Shown here: positions 36,021 to 45,405 of the stretch, piece by piece
Numbering within the stretch: the first letter of the stretch is position 1
Layout: every line of letters starts with the position of its first letter
NCBI GenBank assembly: GCA_021568835.1
Contig: JAKGSH010000005.1
Location: forward strand, 1 to 64,000
Source of the DNA: Streptomyces sp. Tue 6430
Lineage (GTDB): Bacteria; Actinomycetota; Actinomycetes; Streptomycetales; Streptomycetaceae
Length of the DNA: 64,000 nucleotides
Reading direction: 5' to 3'
The notes under the pieces: model-generated
Seen by the model: only the letters and a program-made list of their open reading frames with translations
Told to the model about the DNA's origin: nothing
Databases searched by the model: none
Program-made: the position numbers and the translations under genes

Positions 36021-38149
36021 CCACCGCCATCACCGGCCGGTCCGCCGCCGGGCGCGCGACCGGCACCGCCCACACCCGCGTGGAAGGCCGCGACAAGGTC
36101 ACCGGCGCGGCCCGTTACGCCGGCGAGATCCCCTTCGCCGAACTCGCCCACGGCTGGCTGGTGCTGTCCACCGTCGCCCGCGGCCGCGTCCGCGCCCTGG
36201 ACACCGACACCGTCCTGGCGATGCCCGGCGTCCTCACCGTGCTCCACCACCACAACGCCCCGCGCCTCGAGACCGGCTTCGTCGGCATGATGGGCGCCCC
36301 GCCGGACCCGAGCACCGGCCTCTTCCAGCACGACCGGGTGCCCCACCTGGGCTGGCCCGTGGCCCTGGTCGTCGCCGAGACGTCCGAACAGGCCAGGGAG
36401 GCCGCCGAGACCCTCGCCGTGACGTACGACGAGGAGCCGCACGACGTCGCGTTCTCGGCCGCACGCGAGGCCGAGGCGTACCCGGTCGACGGACACCTGC
36501 CGGCCGTGGCGCGGAAGGGCGACCTGGACCGGGAACTCGCGGCGTCCGCCGTCGTGGTGGACGCGCGGTACACCACCCCGGAGGAGCACCACAACCCGAT
36601 GGAGCCGCACGCGGCGACCGCCCGCTGGGAGGGCGGCCGGCTGGAGGTCGTCGACTCCAACCAGGGCACCACCTGGGTCGCGGGAGAGCTCGCGAACCTG
36701 TTCTCCCTCGATCCCGGCGCCGTGCGCGTGCGCTCCGAACACGTCGGCGGCGGCTTCGGCAGCAAGGGCGGGCGCGCCCACCAGGTGGCCGCCGTGATGG
36801 CCGCGACCGTGCTGCAGCGGCCCGTCCGGGTCGTCATGACCCGCCGGCAGATGTTCTCGCTCGCCGGCTACCGCAGTCCCACCGCGCAGCGCGTCCGCCT
36901 CGGCGCCGATCCGGACGGGCGGCTGCGTGCCCTGGAGCACCGCTCCCTGAACCAGACCTCCACCGTGCACGAGTTCGTCGAGCCGAGCGCCGCGGTCGGC
37001 CGGTCGATGTACGCCGCCGACGCCCACCACACGGTCAACCAACTGGTGCGGCTCGACGTCCCCACCCCGACCTGGATGCGCGCCCCGGGCGAGGCGCCGG
37101 GCTCGTTCGCGCTGGAGTCGGCGCTCGACGAACTCGCCGAGAAGTGCGGTGTCGACCCGATCGCACTGCGCCTGCGCAACGAACCCGAGGTGGGGCCGGT
37201 CTCCGGACTGCCGTTCGCCGGGCGGAACCTGGTCGCCTGCTTCCGGGAAGGGGCCCGCAGGTTCGGCTGGGCGGAGCGGGACCCGCGCCCGGGCGTGCGC
37301 AGAGAGGGGCGCTGGCTGCTCGGCACGGGCACCGCGGCCGCCTCCTTCCCGGTGATGGCCATGCCCTCCACGGCGTCCGTGACAGCAGAGGCGGACGGCA
37401 CCTTCACGGTCCGGATCAACGCCGCCGACATCGGCACCGGCGCCCGGACCGCGCTCACCCTGGTCGCCGCCGACGCCCTGGAGGTGCCCACCGACCGCGT
37501 ACGGGTGCGGATCGGCGACAGCGACCTCGGCCCCGCGATGATCGCCGGCGGCTCCGCGGGCACCCGCTCCTGGAGCTGGGCCGTCACGGCCGCGGCCGAG
37601 GAACTGCGCCGCACCCTCGCGCCGGGCGGGGACGTCCCGCCGCAGGGCATCACCGTGCGGTCGGACACGACCGAGGCCGTCGGCGCGCTCGCCCAGAAGG
37701 AACGGCACTCCTTCGGGGCCCAGTTCGCCGAGGTCGCCGTCGACCCGGCCACCGGCGAGGTCCGGGTGCGCCGCATGCTGGGCGTCTTCGCGGCCGGCCG
37801 GATCGTCAACCCGCTCACCGCCCGCAACCAGCTCGTCGGCGGAATGATCTGGGGCCTGTCCATGGCCCTGCACGAAGAGGCCGTCCGGGACCCGGCGAGC
37901 GGCGGTGCCTACGGCGCCGACCTGGCCGGCTACCACGTCGCCGCGCACGCCGACGTCCCGCACGTCGAGGCCGACTGGGTCGACGACCCCGACCCCGACG
38001 ACCCGATCGGCATCAAGGGCATCGGCGAGGTCGGCATCGTGGGCGCGGCCGCCGCGATCGCCAACGCCGTCTGGCACGCGACCGGCGTACGCCACCGCGA
38101 CCTGCCGATCCGGCCCGACCGCGTCCTGTCGGCGGGCGACGATGCTTGA
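36017..38149 (+). CDS. Molybdenum hydroxylase, molybdopterin-binding catalytic subunit
   Basis: 710 residues, intact. Landmarks: GRDKVTGAARYAGEIPF (start of the a/b hammerhead), EEHHNPMEPHAATARW, EHVGGGFGSKGG and a block with MRAPGEAPG that bind the cofactor, and near the end PIGIKGIGEVGIVGAAAAIA, where the Glu of GIGEVG is the catalytic base. With its partners it should oxidise aldehydes or N-heterocycles with water as oxygen donor; substrate not deducible. Start overlaps the FAD-subunit stop and its end overlaps the XdhC gene. Confidence 0.92.
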   Translation: MTTAITGRSAAGRATGTAHTRVEGRDKVTGAARYAGEIPFAELAHGWLVLSTVARGRVRALDTDTVLAMPGVLTVLHHHNAPRLETGFVGMMGAPPDPSTGLFQHDRVPHLGWPVALVVAETSEQAREAAETLAVTYDEEPHDVAFSAAREAEAYPVDGHLPAVARKGDLDRELAASAVVVDARYTTPEEHHNPMEPHAATARWEGGRLEVVDSNQGTTWVAGELANLFSLDPGAVRVRSEHVGGGFGSKGGRAHQVAAVMAATVLQRPVRVVMTRRQMFSLAGYRSPTAQRVRLGADPDGRLRALEHRSLNQTSTVHEFVEPSAAVGRSMYAADAHHTVNQLVRLDVPTPTWMRAPGEAPGSFALESALDELAEKCGVDPIALRLRNEPEVGPVSGLPFAGRNLVACFREGARRFGWAERDPRPGVRREGRWLLGTGTAAASFPVMAMPSTASVTAEADGTFTVRINAADIGTGARTALTLVAADALEVPTDRVRVRIGDSDLGPAMIAGGSAGTRSWSWAVTAAAEELRRTLAPGGDVPPQGITVRSDTTEAVGALAQKERHSFGAQFAEVAVDPATGEVRVRRMLGVFAAGRIVNPLTARNQLVGGMIWGLSMALHEEAVRDPASGGAYGADLAGYHVAAHADVPHVEADWVDDPDPDDPIGIKGIGEVGIVGAAAAIANAVWHATGVRHRDLPIRPDRVLSAGDDA

Positions 38150-39265
38150 TCTGGCCGGGGCCCTGCACGCCTGGGCCGAGGAGGGCCGTGACTTCGCCGT
38201 CGCCACGGTCGTCGCCGTCGGCGGCAGCGCACCGCGTCCGCCCGGGGCGGCCCTGGCCGTCGACGCCGACGGCACGGCGATCGGCTCGGTCTCCGGGGGC
38301 TGCGTCGAGGGCGCCGTGTACGACCTGTGCCGCCAGGCCCTGCGCGACGGCGAGCCGCTGACCGAGCGGTTCGGCTACAGCGACGAGGACGCCTTCGCGG
38401 TGGGACTGACCTGCGGCGGGACGATCGACGTGCTGGTCGTTCCGTTCTCCGCCGGGCGGGCGGTGCACGACGCCGCGCTGTCCGCCGCGGCGGACGGTGA
38501 GCCGGTGGCCCTGGCCCGGGTGGCGCGGGGCCCTGTCGGGCTGCTCGGCCGGGCCCTGCTCGTGCGCCCCGACGGCTCGTACGGGGGCGGGCTCGGCGGC
38601 GGCCCGGAGCTGGACCGCACCGCGCGCTCCGAGGCCCGCGCCCTGCTGGACGCCGGCCGGACCGGCACGGTGGAACTCTCCGAGGACGGCACGCACTGCC
38701 CGGGCGGTGTCACCCTGCTCGTGGAGTCGGCCGTGCCGCCGCCCCGCATGATCGTCTTCGGCGCGATCGACTTCGCGGCGGCGCTCGTGCGGGCGGGACG
38801 GTTCCTCGGCTACCACGTCACGGTGTGCGACGCCCGGCCCGTCTTCGCCACCCGAGCCCGTTTCCCGGACGCCGACGAGATCGTCGTCGACTGGCCCGAC
38901 CGGTATCTGCGGGGCACGGCCACCGACGGGCGGACGGTGCTGTGCGTCCTGACCCACGACGCGAAGTTCGACGTGCCCCTGCTGCGGGAGGCGCTGCGCC
39001 GGCCGGCCGCCTACATCGGCGCGATGGGCTCGCGCCGCACCCACGAGGACCGGGAGCGGCGGTTGCGGGAGGCGGGCGTCGTCGAACGCGAGCTGGCCCG
39101 GCTGAGGTCCCCGATCGGGCTGGATCTGGGGGCCCGTACCCCGAGGAGACCGCCGTGTCCATCGCGGCGGAGATCATCGCGGAGCGGCGCGGCGGGACGG
39201 GGGTCCCACTCACCGGCGTGGCCAGCCCGATCCACCGTCCGGACAAGGAGCCACAGCCGGCCTGA
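38142..39265 (+). CDS. XdhC/CoxI-family maturation factor (frameshifted as given)
   Basis: About 375 residues with one base missing near 39140. XdhC proteins bind and sulfurate the molybdenum cofactor and deliver it to the apo-enzyme. N-terminal domain: VATVVAVGGSAPRPPGAALA, SVSGGCVEGAVYD, and LTCGGTIDVLV with the conserved Cys. C-terminal Rossmann domain: MIVFGAIDFAAALVRAGRFL, VCVLTHDAKFDVPLL-like segment, and YIGAMGSRRTHEDRERRL. ATG at 38142 overlaps the catalytic subunit stop, so all four genes form one operon. Confidence 0.9.
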
Positions 39266-39325
39266 GCGGTGACACCGGCAGTCTGCCTGAGTGGTGACAC
39301 CGGCCGGGCCGACTCCCGGCACCGT

Positions 39326-39388
39326 CCGCCCCGGCTCCCCGCCGCACCGACACCGGATCCGGGGCCCGCCGACGGGGAGCCGGGGCGG
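39326..39388 (+). terminator. Terminator of the Mo-hydroxylase operon
   Basis: A perfect 16-bp stem, 39326-39341 with 39373-39388, loop 31 nt, 60 bases after the XdhC stop. Just before it, GAGYGGTGACACCGGC is repeated (39265 and 39289). No gene is visible in 39266-39611. Confidence 0.65.
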
Positions 39389-39611
39389 CAGGGGGAGGTA
39401 CGGAAGGGCGGCCGCGGCGAAGGGGCGCGGCCGATGGAGTGCGTGTGGTGAATGAGTGACGGCTAAGTCATGCCCCGACAAGCCGAGCGGCGGAAGCCCC
39501 TTCCGCTGCTGTCGTGTTCCTGGGTGAGAAGATCCGTCAGCCCTTCGGAGGCGGCTCTGCGCCAAGCGAATTCGCTGGTCCGGAAAAGGGCCCGTACGAG
39601 ATGCTGCACGC

Positions 39612-40196
39612 GTGATCCAGCGAGAAGCCGCCGTTCGGGCTGTCGAAGAACAGCTGGAGCGCGACTACCAGCAGTGGCGGGCTGTGGGCCCGGACGCGGT
39701 GAAGATGGCTGTGGTTCATGTCGAGGAGCACGAACTGGTGTGGATCGTCTCCTGGCAGTCCGAGGAGTTCGCACGCACCCGGAACTGGAAGTCCATGCTG
39801 ATCGGCAATGGGCCGTACCTGGTCGACCGCGTCGACGGGGGACTGCATCGGATCGGCGTCCTCTCCTCGGCAACCGGAGCATGGGAGGACGACTACCGGG
39901 CCCGGATACGCGGGCTGCCGGTGCGCACCCCGGTAGACGATCTGCACGATGCGCTGCGCGAGGTCGCCGCTGCCCACGGGCGCATGCACGCGGTGCGCAC
40001 ACTGCGCCAGAGGCTGCCCGTGCTCTCGCCCGCGGAGGCCATCGAGTACGTGAGCGCGTTGCCGGCCGGTGACCCACCCGCGCGCCTCGTCGCCGTCGCC
40101 ACCAGGGAACTCGTGGAGCCTCTCGACCCGGTGTTCGCGGTGCAGACCGTGGTGAGCGGTGCGGTGGTCCAAGGCGGTCAGGGACCCGACGCATGA
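39612..40196 (+). CDS. YrhB/Imm35-like domain protein
   Basis: 194 residues from GTG at 39612. The N-terminal half fits the YrhB (Imm35) pattern: helix AAVRAVEEQLERDYQQW, a beta segment VVHVEEHELVWIVSWQS, and MLIGNGPYLVDRVDGGLHRI, the family's G-N-G-P-x-x-V-D signature. Such domains occur as immunity proteins and as stand-alone proteins. The C-terminal ~100 residues are helical and unassigned. No toxin gene is beside it. Confidence 0.65.
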   Translation: MIQREAAVRAVEEQLERDYQQWRAVGPDAVKMAVVHVEEHELVWIVSWQSEEFARTRNWKSMLIGNGPYLVDRVDGGLHRIGVLSSATGAWEDDYRARIRGLPVRTPVDDLHDALREVAAAHGRMHAVRTLRQRLPVLSPAEAIEYVSALPAGDPPARLVAVATRELVEPLDPVFAVQTVVSGAVVQGGQGPDA

Positions 40197-40544
40197 CGGG
40201 AAGGCCGGTCGGGGAAGTGGTGGACGCGTTGCGTCCGGTGTCGGTGATGAGGACTCCCGCCCTCCTGCCCCGGCGATGTCCCGGCGGGGGCCGGCTCGCA
40301 TCGTCAGGGGGTTCGCAGGCAGCCGGGTGCTTTCCGCGGACCCTCGAATTCAGGCTGGGGGCCGGGCCCGTCCTCAGGCTGCTGAGGCCCCGAGCCGTGG
40401 CCGGACACCAACTGCAGAGCATCCGCGCCCCCAGGGGCTCACCGGCACCACGACGCATTTGTCGAGAACATCACCTGTTCGAAGGGTCTGCGGGTTCGTA
40501 CGCTCCACTGAGCGCCGGAGCTGCCGGCGCGGCAGGGGGGAAGC

Positions 40545-40955
40545 ATGCGTATGCGTTCGCACACCGTCCGGATTCTGGCTGTCGCCGCTCTGGCCGCCGG
40601 CGGACTGACGGCCGCGACCACTTCGACGGCCACGGCGGGGACCACCACGGCCCTGTCCTGCTACGGCAGCGCGAAGTCCTACTCCAAACCGGCGGGGAAC
40701 CGGTGGTACCCGAACAACGGGTCCACCACCCTCACCGCCACCAGCAACTGCAACGACATCAACATCAAGCCCAACACGACGACCCTGATCGCGGTCTGCT
40801 TCTACGCGTCTTCCGGCAGCAGGTACTGCCAGAGCTCCTTCAAGACCGCCTACGCGGGCCAGTGGACCGTGGTCGCCACCGACGTCCTGGACGGCACCCG
40901 CTTCATCTTCGACTTCGGCTCCACCACGGCGAACTCCGGCGTCTGGGCCGCCTGA
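40545..40955 (+). CDS. Small secreted protein, unknown function
   Basis: 136 residues: signal peptide (VRILAVAALAAGGLTAATTS, cleavage near TATA) then a Ser/Thr/Asn-rich domain with three cysteines, LSCYGSAKSYSKPAGNRWYP, SNCNDINIKP, and VCFYASSGSRYCQSSFKTAY. Typical of small extracellular Streptomyces proteins with no assigned role. ATG at 40545 follows GGGGGGAAGC. The stretch 40197-40544 before it has no gene that I can support. Confidence 0.75.
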   Translation: MRMRSHTVRILAVAALAAGGLTAATTSTATAGTTTALSCYGSAKSYSKPAGNRWYPNNGSTTLTATSNCNDINIKPNTTTLIAVCFYASSGSRYCQSSFKTAYAGQWTVVATDVLDGTRFIFDFGSTTANSGVWAA

Positions 40956-41159
40956 CCCCCACAAGGCCCGGACCCGGGCGCCTGAGCCCGGGGCAGGGGA
41001 GCCCGGTGAGGGCCGGGGCGCTGCTGTGGGGTCCGGGGTGGAGGGCGAGCAGGCACAAGAGGCGTGCGGCGGGCTCGTCCGGGGAGTGGCAGGACCAGGG
41101 GACACCGCCCGCACGTCGGTCGCGGAGGGTGATCCCGGACCTTCCCGGAGCGGAGGCGC

Positions 41160-41945
41160 TCAGGTGGCTCGGAGTCGGAAGTGCAGCAGGTCGGCGGCAT
41201 CAGCAGGGGCTGGCTTGCCGTCCGGATCGGTGACCGCGGTCACGGCCAGGCCGACGCTCGTCGCCAGCTTTTCGAACTGGTGCCGGGTGTACCAATGCAT
41301 GATCCACGGGCGGTCTTCGATGGTGCTGTCTGAGCCGCGGTGGCGTTCGTAGCGTAAAAGTGTCGTCTGTGTCCGGGCTGTCTCGTCGCGTTGCTCGGCG
41401 ACGACGGACACCCGGAGTTCGGCGCCGTCGGGCGCGGTGGCCGTGCGCACCCGGCCGATGTGTTCGGCGGGGGTCGGTGCGGGGGTGAACAGGGGCACCA
41501 GGGCGGTGCCGCCCTCAGCCAGGTGAGCGCGGATGCCGCGCAGGGCGGCGAGCCCTGTGGCGTCGTCGGGGAGCAGGGTGAAGGTCGGCCCGGCGAGGAA
41601 GATCGCCCGGTAGCGACGGGGCAGGTGCAAAGCCTCCATGCGCTGGTGGAACACGGTGGCACGGATGTCTTGTGCGTCTGCCCGTCGTCGGAGCCGCTCC
41701 AGCATGTCGGCGGAGGAGTCGACGCCGTCGACGTCCAGGCCGCGTCGGCACAGTTCGAGCAGGGGCTCACCGTCTCCACACCCCAGCTCCAGCGCCGGCA
41801 TGCCGGCTTGCTGAATGAAGGCTGCGTAGGGTTCGGGATCCTGGGAGAAGGACTTCAGCGGTCCGTAGAGTTCCGCGACGATGCCGGTGTAGAAGTCAGC
41901 TGGGTCCACGCTGGTCACCCTACGCAGTCCTGTCCGTACGTTCAC
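41160..41945 (-). CDS. Class I SAM-dependent methyltransferase
   Basis: 261 residues, intact. PALELGCGDGEPLLELCRRG is motif I (glycine-rich SAM loop), GVDSSADMLERLRRRA motif II, and LHLPRRYRAIFLAGPTFTLL motif III region. C-terminus ends WYTRHQFEKLATSVGL, as in Methyltransf_25-type proteins. Target unknown. It lies next to an ISL3 remnant. Confidence 0.85.
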   Translation of the reverse strand: MNVRTGLRRVTSVDPADFYTGIVAELYGPLKSFSQDPEPYAAFIQQAGMPALELGCGDGEPLLELCRRGLDVDGVDSSADMLERLRRRADAQDIRATVFHQRMEALHLPRRYRAIFLAGPTFTLLPDDATGLAALRGIRAHLAEGGTALVPLFTPAPTPAEHIGRVRTATAPDGAELRVSVVAEQRDETARTQTTLLRYERHRGSDSTIEDRPWIMHWYTRHQFEKLATSVGLAVTAVTDPDGKPAPADAADLLHFRLRAT

Positions 41946-41963
41946 GTGGATAATGCGAGGGCA

Positions 41964-42212
41964 TCACTGCAGCACGAGCATCTTGCGGAGCAGTTCGAAT
42001 CCGGCTCGTCCGTAGAGTTGCCTCTTGATTTTTTTGATGCGGTTCACTACGGCTTCGGCGCCGCCGGAGCCGTAGTGCAGGGTAAGTCCGGCCATCACGG
42101 CGTCGAGGTCCCGGAGCAGGTGGAGTGCGAAGCCGGTGAGGCCCGGCGGCTGACTGCTGTCGACGGCGTCGATCCAGGCGGGGAGCGGGGGACCGAGGCG
42201 GTGGGCCATCAT
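41964..42212 (-). pseudogene. ISL3-family transposase C-terminal remnant
   Basis: 82 codons on the minus strand. The last part, AVVNRIKKIKRQLYGRAGFE followed by LLRKMLVL, is the conserved C-terminus of ISL3 transposases (normally ...EGxxNRIKxIKRQMYGRAxFxLL). The DDE core is gone. The 5' side runs into the cupin gene's tail at about 42290. Confidence 0.78.
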
Positions 42213-42297
42213 CTCGCCGAAGTCGGTCCGGGTGGCACCGGCCCTGGCGTGATCATGGCGATCTGCCTGGCCGCCGAGCGGGGGCCGCCCATGTGGT

Positions 42298-42794
42298 TCA
42301 GCCGGCGGCCAGTGCGGCGTTCCACGCGGGGCTGTCGACGTAGTGGTTGTCGAAGCGCTCCGAGGACGCCTTGATCTCCTCGAAGCCGGCTTCGCCGCGC
42401 ATCACCCGGCCCAGGAGCCGCAGATAGTCGAAGCGCGCCATTCCCGGAGTGAAGGTGAACAGCACGTCCGCCGTGCACCCCGGGGCGGCGGCGAAGGCAT
42501 GCGGGGTGTGCGGCGGTACGAGCAGGAAGTCACCGGCGCTCAGTACGGTGATCGCCTCCCCCAGCAGGACGCGCAGGGATCCGTCGATGACGTAGAACAT
42601 CTCCGCAGCCCGCGTGTGGAAATGCGCCGGCGCTCCACCGCGCCCTCCGCGAAGGTCGAGCGGTAGCTGGTCAGCAGCCCGCCTGTCGCCTCGGAGTCCG
42701 CCAGCAGCGTCATCGTGCTGCTCGGGTCGCTCGTCGTCTCCGCCTCTGCGGCCCGGGTCACGATCGGCGCGAAGTCGGTACGGATGCTGCTCAT
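42298..42794 (-). CDS. Cupin-domain protein (frameshifted as given)
   Basis: About 166 residues after one restored base near 42635. Cupin motif 1, GAPAHFHTRAAEMFYVIDG, with the metal-binding His pair and Glu, and motif 2, DFLLVPPHTPHAFAA. The C-terminus (FDNHYVDSPAWNAALAAG) is intact. Small single-domain cupins bind a metal and act as dioxygenases, isomerases or binding proteins; none can be chosen. ATG at 42794 follows GGGAGCG. Confidence 0.8.
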
Positions 42795-43081
42795 CGAGTG
42801 CGCTCCCTTGGTAGCCGGCGTTTTCGTCGCCCTTGTGATCACTATTCTGGACGGCGGGTTGACCGAGTGCTTGGGGCAATCCGTCCGCAGATTCCCGGGT
42901 CAATTTCACGACACGAGTCCTGGACCTCCGGCGCCACCGGCCTTGGTCGGAGCACTGCCTCGCCGAACACGTCGCCTACGACGAGAGCACAGCCCTCCCG
43001 CCCGCTCCGGTCGTCCCCCGTGCGGCTGCTGCTCGACACACCCCCCGCCATCGAACCGGAGCGGCCCAGCCACACGAGGAG

Positions 43082-43672
43082 TCACTCCGGCAAAGGAATC
43101 AACCGGCCGCTCATACGCGGGTCGTCCACCTCGCCCGGGTGCGTCAGCCGGATACCGAAAGCGTTCTCGACGAGCGACAGGACGCCATGGAGAGGGGACC
43201 GCCCGCCAGGGACGAGTCCCAACGGCCGCATGTGCTCATCGAGCCGTGTCGGGTCCTGCCCGGTCGGTTCGATCTCCTGGAGCGTGTGAAAGTCGACGAT
43301 GACGTCGCCGTCGACCGCGTACTTGAACCAGTGCATCGGCTTTTCGTTGTAGTGCAGGGCAACGGCCTCGGTGCCGACGGACACGGCGCTCAGGATCTTC
43401 TCCTCGAGCCCGTGCACACCGCCCTGCTCCCAAGCCCAGGTCCATGGGCCGTCGATGCCCGTGGTGACGACCGGTTCCTCATAGTCGAGGAGATCGTCGC
43501 CGAAGTCGTCCGACAGATCCATGCCGTCGCGAAGCGCCAGGGTCGCCTGGTCGACCCCCATGCGGGTGAGCAGCTCGACAGGGCTCAAGCCCCGTACGAA
43601 GGTCAACGTGTAGAGGGGGAAGTCACCTGCCCGGAACAGTTCCAGGCCGCGCCCTGGGTGTGCACTCGTCAT
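43082..43672 (-). CDS. DUF6461-family protein
   Basis: 196 residues from ATG 43672. An in-frame ATG at 43702 would add 10. Blocks: YTLTFVRGLSPVELLTRMG, WTWAWEQGGVHGLEE, and a segment with NEKPMHWFKYAVDGDVIVDF followed by HTLQEIEPTG. These fit DUF6461, a Streptomyces-enriched family of about 200 residues without known function. No neighbour points to a role. The gap 42795-43081 upstream of the cupin gene shows nothing. Confidence 0.72.
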   Translation of the reverse strand: MTSAHPGRGLELFRAGDFPLYTLTFVRGLSPVELLTRMGVDQATLALRDGMDLSDDFGDDLLDYEEPVVTTGIDGPWTWAWEQGGVHGLEEKILSAVSVGTEAVALHYNEKPMHWFKYAVDGDVIVDFHTLQEIEPTGQDPTRLDEHMRPLGLVPGGRSPLHGVLSLVENAFGIRLTHPGEVDDPRMSGRLIPLPE

Positions 43673-44502
43673 TCGGCGGATGCTGTCGCACGCCACTGAC
43701 ACCCCAGCCGACCGGCGCCGCTTGTCAGATCAACTGCATCGGATGTCTTTCTCGTGGCTCCGCGACGGGGCCTTCGGCCTTCGGGTCCGGCATGACTTCC
43801 CCCCCTTGCTGTCCATGATCCGGGAGTGTCACCGGGTCCGGAGGTGTCGACGGACCGCTGATGAGGGGCGTGAGCTCCGGCTTCGCCGCCCGGTGCAAGC
43901 GCCACACCCGGGCTCTGCTCTGCCTCGCCGGGTACGGGGCCGGCCCTCTCTCCGCGATGCCCCGCGACAGGGCCTCTCCGCGCGTCCCGACCCGCCGCGG
44001 CCAGGCGAGGGGGCCAGACCGCTGAATCGGCCCTCCGGCCGAAGCCGCCGACGAGCGGCATCCCCTTCACACGCCGGACACCGAAAGGGTTGCGGGCGAA
44101 GCCAGTGACATCCCTCACGTCCCCGGTCCCCGTCAACGTGCCGGGATAGTACGTCACGCGTGGGTGACATAGGCGGATCTGGTGTACATAAACAGGCATG
44201 CACGGCTCCTCGGCCGGGTGTGCCGACCGGGGTCACCGGTCTCGGGCCGCTGGACCGCCTCTGCCGTCCTTCTGACGGAGCGTGAGGCGCCGCCGACGTC
44301 CGGCACGACGGCTCGGCACAATCCCGGGCCGGATTCAAGGCGCTCTCGCCTACTAGGCGAGGTAGTGGGAGCGCCCGTTGCCGTGCCCTCACGCGGTTTT
44401 TAACAATGACGGCCCCACAAGGCGTCCCGCAGGTCAAGCGCACTGCCTGTGCGAAACCGAGCCTGCCGGAGGCGCAAGGAGAGTCGACCGAACGAGGTCC
44501 GT
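43673..44502. other. Gene-free stretch with a nested hairpin
   Basis: 830 bases without a supportable gene. A nested inverted repeat sits at 44339-44375: an outer GGCGCTC/GAGCGCC and an inner CTCGCC/GGCGAG with loop TACTA, about 130 bases before the CAP-protein gene. It may be a leader structure. A TGTACATAAACAGGCATG stretch near 44181 is A/T-richer than average and may be promoter DNA. Confidence 0.4.
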
Positions 44503-45357
44503 ATGAGGAACCAACGGAAGCACCGCAGGAAGATGCGCCGCCGACCCATAGCCGTCGCCGTCCTGGCGATGGGCGCGGTGGCGGTGCCGTCGGCCGCCAT
44601 GGCATGCATGGACGGCGCGGGATCCGAGGCCGTCACCGTCACGTCCGGCGACTTCTGGACGGACGGGAGGAAGACGTCCTGGGACGGACACCGGGGGCGG
44701 GACGTCTGGACCGCGAAGCCCACGGCGACGTCTTCGCCCCCGGCCTCGCCCACCACCTCTCCCGGGACGGCGGCGCCCGCCCCGGCGAAGCCCGAGGCGC
44801 CCGCCTCGAAGACGCCCACCCCACCCGCCCCGACGAGGACCACCACCGCGTCGAAGACGGCCACCGCGCCCCCCTCGACGACGACCGCCGCACCGAAGCC
44901 GCCCGCCCCCACGGCCCCCGCAGCCGGCACGTCCCCTGCAGCCGGCACGCCCCCTGTTGCCGGCACGGCGACCTCCGCGTCCGCCGCCGTCGCCCGCGTG
45001 GTCGCCTTGGTCAACGGCGAGCGCGCCAAGGCCGGTTGCTCCCCGGTCACCCTGAACGCGAAGCTCTCGCAGGCCGCCCAGAACCACAGCGCGGACATGG
45101 CGAGCCACACCACCATGTCGCACACCGGTTCCGACGGGTCCGACCCGGGACAGCGGATCACGCGCGCGGGCTACCTCTGGAGCACCTACGGCGAGAACGT
45201 CGCCTACGGGTACTCCACGCCCGAGCAGGTCATGGCGGGCTGGATGGCCAGCGCCGGCCACAAGCGCAACATCCTGGACTGCGGCTTCAAGGAGATCGGT
45301 GTGGGGCTGGCGCAGCCCGGCAACTACTGGACGCAGGACTTCGGCACGGCCCGCTGA
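44503..45357 (+). CDS. Secreted CAP-domain (SCP/PR1-like) protein
   Basis: 284 residues, intact. Signal segment PIAVAVLAMGAVAVPSAAMA, then a Pro/Thr/Ala-rich linker (about 70-160) and a C-terminal CAP domain: VVALVNGERAKAGCSPVTLN, AAQNHSADMASHTTMSHTG, YGENVAYGYSTPEQVMAGWM and AGHKRNILDCGFKEIGVGL. The two His/Glu positions of the CAP cavity are present and two Cys may pair. Streptomyces homologues are extracellular, function unclear. ATG at 44503. Its stop is 48 bases from the convergent esterase gene. Confidence 0.88.
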   Translation: MRNQRKHRRKMRRRPIAVAVLAMGAVAVPSAAMACMDGAGSEAVTVTSGDFWTDGRKTSWDGHRGRDVWTAKPTATSSPPASPTTSPGTAAPAPAKPEAPASKTPTPPAPTRTTTASKTATAPPSTTTAAPKPPAPTAPAAGTSPAAGTPPVAGTATSASAAVARVVALVNGERAKAGCSPVTLNAKLSQAAQNHSADMASHTTMSHTGSDGSDPGQRITRAGYLWSTYGENVAYGYSTPEQVMAGWMASAGHKRNILDCGFKEIGVGLAQPGNYWTQDFGTAR

Positions 45358-45405
45358 CGCCCCCGGGGCCTACAGACCATCCCGCCGCCCGCCACCGGGT
45401 GGGGT

